NCBI GenBank assembly: GCA_949710005.1
Contig: OX453280.1
Span: 9,169,741-9,233,740, forward strand
DNA: 64,000 nt
Reading direction: 5' to 3'
DNA from: Ricordea florida
Lineage: Eukaryota > Cnidaria > Anthozoa > Corallimorpharia > Ricordeidae
How positions within the stretch are numbered: the first letter of the stretch is position 1; each line of letters starts with the position of its first letter. Position numbers and translations under genes: made by a program. Shown here piece after piece: positions 8,831 to 16,966 of the stretch. The notes beneath the pieces were generated by a model that was not told the DNA's origin, made no database searches, and saw only the letters and a list, made by a program, of their open reading frames with translations.

Positions 8831-9325
8831 TTACATCATTCCAATTTTTGGTCGATCTGGCGGCTGTGGTATTTTTGATGGTTGTGGTAATTGAGGAACT
8901 TGCGATAAATCAGGTATTCTATTTTTATTATCCTCCTTTTGTCGGTATCTCATAAACATATCAAATGCTGTAAACCCTATTCCAACAATGGATAAAACAG
9001 TGGTAAAAGATAGCTCCGGAAGCCAATATTTAAATTCATTATTTGTCTTTTCTTGATTATACTCACTTTCTGTATTTTCATTTTGCACCGCTTGTTCCCT
9101 TTCACGTTTCATTTCCCTAGCTAATGCTTCTTTAGCTTTTTTATTATATTCCGCCAGTTTCTTACCAGCAGCAACCTTTTTAGGGTCTTTCTTTTTAGAA
9201 ACATTACTTGTTGTTTTTTGTTCCTCTTTGGGGGGATCTCTAGTAATTTGCTCCGCATAGCGGGGAGGGGCTTCACCCCGATCAACTTCTGTTCCTCCTT
9301 CAATTCGTTCAGTTTGGTCAGACAT
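8831..9325 (-). CDS. Lys-rich single-pass protein with proline-rich tail (164 aa)
   Basis: The start is set at MSDQTER (not 9340), matching the Polinton 2 protein that begins MSDEVVEQ. A basic helical region (KKDPKKVAAGKKLAEYNKKAKEALARE, ~45-71) precedes a membrane segment (LSFTTVLSIVGIGFTAFDMF, ~105-124) and a proline-rich C-terminus (LPQPSKIPQPPDRPK). Compared with Polinton 2 it has ~19 extra residues near the N-terminus, and these coincide with mini-hairpin cluster B. The basic region might bind DNA; that is inference. Confidence 0.75.
   Translation of the reverse strand: MSDQTERIEGGTEVDRGEAPPRYAEQITRDPPKEEQKTTSNVSKKKDPKKVAAGKKLAEYNKKAKEALAREMKREREQAVQNENTESEYNQEKTNNEFKYWLPELSFTTVLSIVGIGFTAFDMFMRYRQKEDNKNRIPDLSQVPQLPQPSKIPQPPDRPKIGMM
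9253..9279. repeat. mini-hairpin cluster B (inside coding sequence)
   Basis: CCGC-ata-GCGG (9253-9263) and GGGG-cttca-CCCC (9267-9279) lie within the N-terminal codons of the 164-aa gene, in a stretch absent from the Polinton 2 homologue. Confidence 0.6.
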
Positions 9326-9393
9326 TATTTTACATATCATTAAGAAATCTTTAGACCGCTTAGGAATGATATGTAAATAAAATAATAGTATGC

Positions 9394-9948
9394 TTAGTAA
9401 ACAGTATCATACCCATTAGCATCTTGCTTAGTATCCTGTTCAGTTTTGTTAGAATCATCTGTAATTGTACTTGTAACTTGTTGAATTTTGTTGAATTTGA
9501 ATTGTTTAGCAACCTGGAATATACCGCTAGCAAGTGCTGCCAATCTTCCTGCTTTCAATGCTAAGAGACCTACAATGTTTGTTAGTTCGCGATTAACCAA
9601 ATCATCATTCTTCAAATCATCGCAAAGAGATTCTATATCATCAACTGGAACTAAATATGAAATAAGTTTAGAAACTAATTGTAGGGACGAATCCACCAAT
9701 CCGCCGTTAATTTTCTTACCCATTACTGCTTGATAACGATTATAATATTTTTCAACATCTTTTACAGATAATTTTTTTATATCCCCCAAACTCATATCAA
9801 CGCCTAAATATTCCTTTGTGGTTCCAAGAGCAGCTAGAATAGCTAGTGATTCTTGTTTTATTTCAAGTTCATTATCATTATCATTATTATCTTTTACCTC
9901 TGCCTTTCCAACAGTCTTTTCTTCTATGTAATCTTCAACTTCTGCCAT
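9394..9948 (-). CDS. conserved helical Polinton protein (184 aa)
   Basis: The N-terminus is acidic. A conserved core follows (KQESLAILAALGTTKEYLGVDMSLGDIKKL, KDVEKYYNRYQAVMGKK), then a hydrophobic/amphipathic segment (VGLLALKAGRLAALASGIFQVAKQF, ~125-149) and a Thr/Gln-rich tail. The Polinton 2 homologue (163 aa) is similar throughout except at the tail. It lies between the ATPase and the small membrane proteins in both elements. Function unknown. Confidence 0.75.
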   Translation of the reverse strand: MAEVEDYIEEKTVGKAEVKDNNDNDNELEIKQESLAILAALGTTKEYLGVDMSLGDIKKLSVKDVEKYYNRYQAVMGKKINGGLVDSSLQLVSKLISYLVPVDDIESLCDDLKNDDLVNRELTNIVGLLALKAGRLAALASGIFQVAKQFKFNKIQQVTSTITDDSNKTEQDTKQDANGYDTVY

Positions 9949-9980
9949 CTTTTATGGTGTTACATTTACTATTTTTAAAT

Positions 9981-10019
9981 CGACTTTGTCGGAAATACGG
10001 CGAAGCCTACCCCGAAGGG
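9981..10019. repeat. mini-hairpin cluster C (supplies ATPase stop codon)
   Basis: CGAC-ttt-GTCG (9981-9991), GGC-gaa-GCC (9999-10007) and CCC-gaa-GGG (10011-10019). The ATPase ends inside the cluster, as EIPSG then TAG, where the Polinton 2 protein ends EIPAVI. Confidence 0.6.
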
Positions 10020-10630
10020 ATCTCCAAATAACAATTAAATGGGTAACGCAAAGATAAACAAAGTCTAGAATATTTTTCAGTTTTCAGGAGTTGTACAAAT
10101 TTTTTACACGATTCATAATCCAAATCACCACCGTAATCTTCAAAAAACATCTTCATTCCTTTTTGCGATGGATTATGAAAAGTAACAACACAAGCTACAT
10201 TTTCACGGAATGGTTTTGCTATCGATGTTAATTGCTGAGTGAGAACCCACATTGATAATCCATGATGTCTTCCGGAGAATGCTAAATCTATAAATTTATT
10301 AGATCTTTTCTTCAGGTCATTCGAAACAGCACAATCATCTAAAATTATTAATGTATTTGTTCCAGAGAATAAAGTTTGGCAATCATTTAACAATTCATTA
10401 ATCTCATCAACGTTACTAGCATCGGGTGATAATACATAGAAATGTTTATCTTTATTAGCAAAATTATGATAAGTTTTATTTTTAGAATAAGTTGGGCATA
10501 TTAAAACAATGAATTCAAACAATTTTCTGAATGGACCTCGGAGTTGATCTATGATGTACTTTGTCTTTCCACAATTTGTTGGACCTGTTATAATGCAATG
10601 GAATGGTAATTTTTCTCGTAATTCTTCCAT
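10007..10630 (-). CDS. A32-like genome-packaging ATPase (207 aa)
   Basis: A P-loop ATPase of the FtsK/HerA-A32 type that would pump element DNA into capsids. Walker A is IITGPTNCGKTKY (~14-26) and Walker B is TLIILDDCAV (~95-104). A conserved RSNKFIDLAFSGRHHGLSMW and WVLTQQLTSIAKPFREN block follows (~115-145), with a polar sensor-like TQQ. Length is normal for Polinton ATPases. The extreme C-terminus is replaced by hairpin cluster C. It is followed by the capsid gene 12 bases away on the same strand. Confidence 0.92.
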   Translation of the reverse strand: MEELREKLPFHCIITGPTNCGKTKYIIDQLRGPFRKLFEFIVLICPTYSKNKTYHNFANKDKHFYVLSPDASNVDEINELLNDCQTLFSGTNTLIILDDCAVSNDLKKRSNKFIDLAFSGRHHGLSMWVLTQQLTSIAKPFRENVACVVTFHNPSQKGMKMFFEDYGGDLDYESCKKFVQLLKTEKYSRLCLSLRYPFNCYLEIPSG

Positions 10631-10642
10631 CTTTTCTTTTAA

Positions 10643-11923
10643 CTAATACATGATTGATCTTAAGTTTGAATTCATAACCTCCATTAATGCATCAGCTACC
10701 ACAAACATATAACAAGTCATAATACCAGATCCACTAACTTTTCTTTTAATTTCTATTTTTAAACCATCCTGTGCGTTATTTAAGGCCAGACCCCCTCCAT
10801 GAATTCTATTATCTGGGTGAGTTCTCAAATCTAACCACAGAGCAAACTTATTACCATAAAAATCCTTTTCTTTTATTGACCATCGAGCAAAGCTCTCCCC
10901 GGCGAAGCCGGAATGGTAAGAACCACTATCTCTTCCAAAACGTTTCTTTACCGACTCCCATAGGTCTGACGGTACCATTCCTTTTGAGTAGAAACGATTT
11001 GGAACACCATTTACATCGATATTGATTGAGGTGATACCTGGATTGAAAAAATTCTCAGAATCTCGGACTCCTCCAACATATGGTAATGTAAACAAACATA
11101 ATATTCCCGTAATTGACCTTCTTGGTAGATTAATATGCTGGTTTATAACACTGTCAGTAGGCCTGGATATAGTGAAAGTTTTGTGTAGCGTAACATTCTC
11201 GTAAAAGAATCCCTTACCAACCTGATAAGCTGCCTGTGCCTCACGAGCTAAGTATTCGCTTGATATACAAGAATATTCTAACTCAAGGTTTGTGATTTTG
11301 TAAGTTGGGGTCTTGGTCTTGTCAGAATAAACAACAATATCGTTAACTGGAGCTAGTGTAATCTCAAAGATTATTTGATGATCTAACGCCTTTGGGTAGA
11401 AAACTCCATGATCGTTTAGAATAGGATGGTTTAGTGGGATATTATACTTGGTGTTGTGTACTACTGCAAGAGCTACTTCCTTAGCATCTGTGTCTACCTT
11501 ATCACCCGCATTTGTCCTGAGCTTCCTCATGTTTTCAGAAGAAATACCTTGCCTTAATCTATCCTCCCGTTCTTCATCTGTTAAGAATAAGTCGTGGTAG
11601 GTTTGAAATAGATCGTATCTTTGAGTATCCTGTAGTGTTTCACCCCCAAAAAGAACCCTGAGTCTGGATACAAGGTTACTACCTACATTATTCACTAGGG
11701 TGTTATCTTCATGCCCCTCAACAGTCAAGTTAAATACTAGATATACGCTTCCTGGTACAATCACTAAATTCTCGGTAAGTTTAGGAATATTTATGTATAG
11801 AGTTTCTCCAGGATTGGCTGATGATGGGTTAAGTGTAATTCTATTCAATGTTGATTCCGCTTTCAACCCGAGGGGATCTCTTGGAATCCTGTTTGGGTTA
11901 ATTTTTTCAGATACGTTTGTCAT
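10643..11923 (-). CDS. major capsid protein, double jelly-roll type (426 aa)
   Basis: It resembles the Polinton capsid family that contains the C. elegans protein F54H12.2, identified from remembered similarity. Landmarks are NPNRIPRDPLGLKAE (N-terminus), LYINIPKLTENLVIVPGSVYLVF, NVGSNLVSRLRVLFGGETLQ, DLFQTYHDLFL, SCISSEYLAREA, LHKTFTISRP, LPRRSITGILCLFT and FALWLDLRTHPDNRIHGGG. The Polinton 2 homologue is 412 aa and collinear. The extra residues here (~336-352, HSGFAGESFARW) overlap mini-hairpin cluster D. It shares a 34-bp divergent promoter gap with the integrase. Confidence 0.85.
   Translation of the reverse strand: MTNVSEKINPNRIPRDPLGLKAESTLNRITLNPSSANPGETLYINIPKLTENLVIVPGSVYLVFNLTVEGHEDNTLVNNVGSNLVSRLRVLFGGETLQDTQRYDLFQTYHDLFLTDEEREDRLRQGISSENMRKLRTNAGDKVDTDAKEVALAVVHNTKYNIPLNHPILNDHGVFYPKALDHQIIFEITLAPVNDIVVYSDKTKTPTYKITNLELEYSCISSEYLAREAQAAYQVGKGFFYENVTLHKTFTISRPTDSVINQHINLPRRSITGILCLFTLPYVGGVRDSENFFNPGITSINIDVNGVPNRFYSKGMVPSDLWESVKKRFGRDSGSYHSGFAGESFARWSIKEKDFYGNKFALWLDLRTHPDNRIHGGGLALNNAQDGLKIEIKRKVSGSGIMTCYMFVVADALMEVMNSNLRSIMY
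10885..10911. repeat. mini-hairpin cluster D (inside capsid gene)
   Basis: GAGC-aaa-GCTC (10885-10895) and CCGGC-gaa-GCCGG (10899-10911). They sit in a ~45-48 bp in-frame segment that the Polinton 2 capsid gene lacks. The second contains GCGAAGC, known to fold as an exceptionally stable DNA mini-hairpin. Confidence 0.65.
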
Positions 11924-11957
11924 ATTTTATTTTAAGGAAGAGCGGAGTAATCTTTAA
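11924..11957. promoter_or_regulatory. divergent promoter between capsid and integrase genes
   Basis: Only 34 bp separate the two ATGs. Read towards the capsid gene, TTTAAAGATTAC overlaps the integrase start codon (the plus strand reads CTTTAAATG). Polinton 2 keeps the arrangement with 32 bp (44466-44497). Transcribing the capsid gene must therefore engage DNA that includes the integrase initiation codon. Confidence 0.6.
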
Positions 11958-12950
11958 ATGAGTAACGAAAGCATGTTATCGAAAATATATTATTCAACTT
12001 TAGGATATTGGAAAGGATATTCAGCAATTCCTAAATTAGCCGAAAAGGTAAAAGTAAGTGAAAATTTGGCTAAACAATGGCTTCAGAAACAAGCAATATG
12101 GCAAATATATCTACCAGCTCCAAAATATATCCCTAGACCACACTGGACTGTGGATAAACCTAATCAGATTCATCAGGCAGATTTATTATTTTTACCACAT
12201 GATAGAGTTGGAAGAAAAACTTATAAATATGCATTAGTTGTGGTTGATGTGGCTTCGAGATATAAAGATGCTGAACCATTAACCTCAAAAGAAAGTCGAG
12301 AAATATCAAAAGCTTTTGAGAAAATATATTCCAGAAAAATGAGATACCCTAAAACATTAATGGTTGATCTAGGAAAAGAATTTATGGGTGAGGTTACAAA
12401 ACTTATGAATTATCATAATGTGAAAATACAGAGAAGTGAAGCTGGAAATCATAGGGCGCAAGCATTTGTAGAAAGAGCAAATAGGACATTAAGTGAAAAG
12501 TTATTTAGTCATCAATATGCGCAAGAAATGGTAAGTGATGATCGATCTAGAGTATGGGTAAAACGATTACCTGATATTTTGAAAACTTTGAACAATACAC
12601 CAACGAGAATAACCGGTAAAGAACCAATTAAGTCTATAAAAATGAAAGAGGTTGATAATGAACCTAAAAATTACCAACGCGAGGTGGGGCTTGATGAGGT
12701 TAGATTACCTCCTGGTGTTAAAGTTAGATATTTATTATCTCCGGGCGAACTTAAAGGTGGTGAAAAAAGACGAGCTACTGATCCTATTTGGAGTATTAAA
12801 GTTTATGATATTACGCGTAGCGTCGTTTCACCTAATCAGCCCGTTTTATATTATTTATTGGATGGCCCAAGACGCGGCTTTGTAAGGGAAGAACTTCAAG
12901 TTATACCGTATGATACGCAGTTGCCGCCAGATTCTGTTTTACAACGATAA
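11958..12950 (+). CDS. retroviral-type (rve) integrase of Polinton 1 (330 aa)
   Basis: It inserts element DNA into chromosomes. An N-terminal helical/HTH-like region (KLAEKVKVSENLAKQWLQKQ, ~24-45) is followed by the DDE core: Asp in HQADLLFLPHD (~75), Asp in LMVDLGKEF (~137) and Glu in QAFVERANRTL (~172). An SH3-like C-terminal part contains VRYLLSPGEL, RRATDPIWSIKVYDITRSVV and REELQVIP. It resembles the C. elegans transposon-derived protein F54H12.3 family, recalled. The 3' end overlaps the polymerase 3' end by 55 bp, tail to tail. The 5-bp target duplications of both elements are its likely product. Confidence 0.92.
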   Translation: MSNESMLSKIYYSTLGYWKGYSAIPKLAEKVKVSENLAKQWLQKQAIWQIYLPAPKYIPRPHWTVDKPNQIHQADLLFLPHDRVGRKTYKYALVVVDVASRYKDAEPLTSKESREISKAFEKIYSRKMRYPKTLMVDLGKEFMGEVTKLMNYHNVKIQRSEAGNHRAQAFVERANRTLSEKLFSHQYAQEMVSDDRSRVWVKRLPDILKTLNNTPTRITGKEPIKSIKMKEVDNEPKNYQREVGLDEVRLPPGVKVRYLLSPGELKGGEKRRATDPIWSIKVYDITRSVVSPNQPVLYYLLDGPRRGFVREELQVIPYDTQLPPDSVLQR

Positions 12951-15900
12951 TGTCCGTGAGCAAAAGTATTTATTCCATCTTCGCAAATTATTCTTTTGTC
13001 ATCATCGTAAGAAAGTGCAACTTTGTTAACAGTTTCGGTATAAACATCATGCAAACGACTTCTAAATACATTCATCTTTCTCATTTGTGGTTGTTTATTG
13101 AATAGACAATTTTTGTAATCATTAAAGCTTATTGTCTTTTTTACTACTGATGTCTTTACCCCTTTGTCCTTTTTTATCTCTTCACCTCCATCCATCCTGT
13201 ATGAGTATAGCTTGGCTCGTAGACCTACAAATTCAGCTATCTGTTTGCCCCCAGCCTCATCTTTGAACATATTGATGACTTTTTTGTTTTTATCGGTCTT
13301 AATACCTGATGGATGGTTTTCAGGAAAATTGGAAGTGTCAAACCTTTCCATCACATCTGGGGTAATATCCTTGTAGAAATCTTCCGTTTCTATCAAATAT
13401 GTGAGACTATCAGTATCTGTAAAAAGCAATTTAACCTTTTCTCCATACTTTGGTTTGATATAATTATAATGAAAGTTATACATTATTGTTTTACTTAGAT
13501 CAAGAATGCACATACCTAAGTAAACGGGTTTATTGAATACTAACTTTGTTTTCTTCATATGGATGGCCACAAGATTTTCACAAAAGATAGTGCGATGTTT
13601 ATAGTTAGGTTTTGATATTAATTTTTTAGCATCTTTTTGATTTGTAACTAATCTAATATCAACCCTATTTCTAATGTTTTCCATTGTTTTACCAAACACA
13701 GAATTATTCATTAACTTGAAGAAATCTTTTTCAAAGTCGTTATTCGCTTTTGATCTTAGATCAGTATTCAAGATAATATATGGTTTTAACCAATCCGACT
13801 CTTTGAATGTAATACCTCTATGAATTTTTGTTATTTTTAATCCCAAACTTTCATAAAATTTTAGTGTTTCATGATGAACAACATACTTTACCTTATTGTT
13901 CAGGTTTGGGATTAATTTCTCCACTTTATTAACTACAAGCCTTTCTGGAGCTATAGGATAATCATTATGTAAATCATGAAGGTGGTGGGGATATTCTAAA
14001 TTAACCTCTAGTATACATGGAATATTTTTCCAGCCTATAATATCTTTGTTGTTCATCCATTTAAAACCATGAGTAGGTAATGGATTACTCATTCCTCCCC
14101 CATATAAATTATTAGCGTCAAGATATTGTATATACTTTGTGGGTAGGTTTTTATCATATTCATCCATGTATGAGTTGTTTGCTTTACCATATCTAGTAGA
14201 AATCATAGAGACTCCACCACGAATACCTTTCTCAATCATAAGTAGCATATCGATGTCAGTTAGCAACTCCAAATTAACTTTTGTTAACTTTAATGTTGCA
14301 TCCCAAGCTAGTCCTGGCGATGTATAATAATGGGCAGGATCTAAACCATAATGGGTTTGACAAACATCTCTAAAGTTCTCGAATACATCCGCTAAAAGTA
14401 GTACATCTGAATTAAGATATAAGTCGTGATATTCCCTCATTGTTTTCATATTGAAGGTTTCCCATACCTTTTGTGCGTGTTTATAATCATCTTCTTTTAT
14501 TTTTTCATCGTTTAGTATTGAATAGAATGCATCCTTTGGTGGAAGTTGGGTTGCACAGAGTTTATCTAATCCATCAAACCAATCATATGGAAATACACCC
14601 TTTCTCAACAATGCCTTTAATTCTTCACCTTCATAGAAAATATTTAAGTTTTTGAAAGATTCTTTTGGTAGATTAGTTACTAATTTATCTAGACTTGATG
14701 ACATAAATTTAAATGAATCTATGAATCTAATATCCCGCTTCACCTCAATTTGCTTGCCTTCTTTATTTGTAAATTTATCAACCACAATCTGTTTTGTGAA
14801 AGAAATATACTTTTCCTCATTATTAGGTATGCATTTTATATTACCTTTTGTTTTACCAAGATTCTTGATAAAAAGATGAGCATCATATCCAGATAGGTTG
14901 TGAAATATTACTGGGAAGAACTTTGGAATCTTGTAATTTAAGTTGCATTCGTTATGGGCTGCTCCTCTATACTTTCCTGTAAGATGACAGTGATCTAAGA
15001 CCTTATCTTCTCCTAATTTTTCTTCACATATATTACAGTGAGTAGCATTTTCATATTCTTTTTTATCCATTTCTGTCATATTCTCCACTTTTTTGCGGTA
15101 TTTTGTATTATTGTAAATTTTCTTAATATCCTGCTCTAAATTATCTACAAATATCTGTGGAATATCATCATCTTCGGATTCAGCTGTGTATTGAACAAGC
15201 TCGGGTGGAAATAGTTCATCATCAAAAGACTTTATGAGATAGCAGAAACCTGATGCTTTATGTTTCTGGTATTGATTAGTAAAACTCTTACTTTCATTTG
15301 GTGAGCAGGTATGTATTTTCTCTGGAAAGCTCTCAAAGTCTGCATATACAACAAATGGTACTCGCATTTTTCGATTATAATTATTGAAATTAATATATAT
15401 AGGATTACCATCTTCATCTTTTGTCATATTAACCCTAACTTCTTCATTTTTGGAGCAATATTCAAGATGTTTTTCCAATGATTTTTCTGTTGGAAATGAA
15501 TTATAACATCTACGACAAAATTCGCGTTTGTGTTGATTATTATTTATTTGCGATGAAGCAAGTCTGCTAAAATTCTTTATCCAACAGTAGTGATTATTTC
15601 CTTCTTCATTCGTTATTAGAAGTAATTCAATCAAATAACCACTTTGTTTCTTACTTATTCTCAAAGGATATACTTCTTGGTTATCTTTATTAAATCCATG
15701 TACATTAATTGTATAGTAGGGATTTTGTTTTTCAAACTTATCAATATCTTTTTCAATTTTAACAGGGAACTCTATTCCTTTAAAGTCAAAATTCTCAGAG
15801 TTCTCTCTCATTTGTTTATCTAATCTTTGTGGATTTTTCTGTTTTGGAAACGCGGCAGAAGTTATTGCCCACTTGAAACATTCATGATCATTCAGATTTT

Positions 15901-16930
15901 TAACGTTTATAATTGCTTTCTTTAATTCCAATATTAATGGTAGAGGAATATAGGAACTACCAGAAATAGGTTCATAAGGATCGATGTTGATATCAAAGTA
16001 TTCCACTCGGTCAAATTGCCATCCAGAACGTTGATTTTGAAACCCTTCAATCAATTCAAGTAAGTAATTTACCATTGTATCGTATAGTTCAGAAAAATCA
16101 GTTGCTTCTGTTATTATTTCCACATTTTTTGAATGAAAGTATCCCGAATTTTCATCAATCAGATCATTAACAGGATTCTTTTTTATGAATTTACAGGTAA
16201 AAATGAACTTGATTTTGATAGGCTTCTTTTGCTTATTAATAAGATCTAAAACTTTTGGTTTGATTTTATTAATAAATGTCTTTGGGCCATACCCTTCTTG
16301 TCCATCTATCCTATATGTTTTCAGATATCCCCTCAATGCTGTTTGATTTTGTTTTGGAGCTAATCGGCTACCCCTTTCATTCAATTCATCTCTCACACTC
16401 TCAGACATATTTACCTGTCTTTTAGGTTTTGTTGGTTTGTTATTAGTAAGTTCGGAGATGTTTTTATTGATTAGATCTGTAAGTGATTCCTCATTCTTTA
16501 TCTTTAATATTCGGTTAACCTTTTTCTTCAAACCATCAACTCTTTTATTTACAGTCTTTTTGATAGGTTCTGGGATATAATATAGTATCCAATCAGCAAA
16601 CTTGTTAATCTCTTTATTTATCGGTTTGTAAACTTTTCTTGCTGGTTGGAATATAGGTTTAGAAGGTTTTAAAATGGGAATATTAATTTCAGGTATTGGC
16701 TCATCCATAATTAATCTTTGTGGTTTGTTTGAGATATTATCAAGAGCCTCAGCAATTTCTGGAATTTTACGCAAATTTTTGGTAATTTCTTTTTCAGGCA
16801 ATTTTTTACCTTTTTCTTTAATAATTTTTTTTAGTTGATTTACTATTAGCCTTTCTAAACTTTCACCATTTTCGTTTATGACTTTTTTTAGAAGTTCTAA
16901 AAGATTTTTACTCTTTAGTTGGTGTCTCAT
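12896..16930 (-). CDS. protein-primed family B DNA polymerase (1344 aa)
   Basis: It replicates the element. In order: an N-terminal region with PIPEINIPIL and KEINKFADWILYYIPEPIKKTV (~75-140), a C2HC finger FCRRCYNSF...HLEYC (~465-485), Exo I FVVYADFESF (~525), a Cys/His insert CNICEEK...DHCHLTGKYRGAAHNEC (~628-660), Exo II FHNLSGYDAHLF (~672), Exo III YLNSDVLLLADVF (~835), Pol A LDANNLYG (~935), Pol B KLMNNSVFGKTMEN (~1075), Pol C LFTDTDSL (~1170) and a KLYSYRMD motif (~1240). The exonuclease and polymerase catalytic residues all look intact. Unlike Polinton 2, no SAP-like start or minisatellite is present. The promoter TTTAAAGA lies in the right TIR. Confidence 0.95.
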   Translation of the reverse strand: MRHQLKSKNLLELLKKVINENGESLERLIVNQLKKIIKEKGKKLPEKEITKNLRKIPEIAEALDNISNKPQRLIMDEPIPEINIPILKPSKPIFQPARKVYKPINKEINKFADWILYYIPEPIKKTVNKRVDGLKKKVNRILKIKNEESLTDLINKNISELTNNKPTKPKRQVNMSESVRDELNERGSRLAPKQNQTALRGYLKTYRIDGQEGYGPKTFINKIKPKVLDLINKQKKPIKIKFIFTCKFIKKNPVNDLIDENSGYFHSKNVEIITEATDFSELYDTMVNYLLELIEGFQNQRSGWQFDRVEYFDINIDPYEPISGSSYIPLPLILELKKAIINVKNLNDHECFKWAITSAAFPKQKNPQRLDKQMRENSENFDFKGIEFPVKIEKDIDKFEKQNPYYTINVHGFNKDNQEVYPLRISKKQSGYLIELLLITNEEGNNHYCWIKNFSRLASSQINNNQHKREFCRRCYNSFPTEKSLEKHLEYCSKNEEVRVNMTKDEDGNPIYINFNNYNRKMRVPFVVYADFESFPEKIHTCSPNESKSFTNQYQKHKASGFCYLIKSFDDELFPPELVQYTAESEDDDIPQIFVDNLEQDIKKIYNNTKYRKKVENMTEMDKKEYENATHCNICEEKLGEDKVLDHCHLTGKYRGAAHNECNLNYKIPKFFPVIFHNLSGYDAHLFIKNLGKTKGNIKCIPNNEEKYISFTKQIVVDKFTNKEGKQIEVKRDIRFIDSFKFMSSSLDKLVTNLPKESFKNLNIFYEGEELKALLRKGVFPYDWFDGLDKLCATQLPPKDAFYSILNDEKIKEDDYKHAQKVWETFNMKTMREYHDLYLNSDVLLLADVFENFRDVCQTHYGLDPAHYYTSPGLAWDATLKLTKVNLELLTDIDMLLMIEKGIRGGVSMISTRYGKANNSYMDEYDKNLPTKYIQYLDANNLYGGGMSNPLPTHGFKWMNNKDIIGWKNIPCILEVNLEYPHHLHDLHNDYPIAPERLVVNKVEKLIPNLNNKVKYVVHHETLKFYESLGLKITKIHRGITFKESDWLKPYIILNTDLRSKANNDFEKDFFKLMNNSVFGKTMENIRNRVDIRLVTNQKDAKKLISKPNYKHRTIFCENLVAIHMKKTKLVFNKPVYLGMCILDLSKTIMYNFHYNYIKPKYGEKVKLLFTDTDSLTYLIETEDFYKDITPDVMERFDTSNFPENHPSGIKTDKNKKVINMFKDEAGGKQIAEFVGLRAKLYSYRMDGGEEIKKDKGVKTSVVKKTISFNDYKNCLFNKQPQMRKMNVFRSRLHDVYTETVNKVALSYDDDKRIICEDGINTFAHGHYRCKTESGGNCVSYGIT

Positions 16931-16966
16931 ATTAATTTATTAATTCTGGCACAATTCTTTAAACTA
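16931..16966 (-). promoter_or_regulatory. polymerase promoter at inner edge of right TIR
   Basis: The right TIR ends at 16956 with TAGTTTAAAGA read towards the polymerase ATG (16930). The same terminal bases in the left TIR drive a different gene. The TIR thus supplies two promoter copies. Confidence 0.55.
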
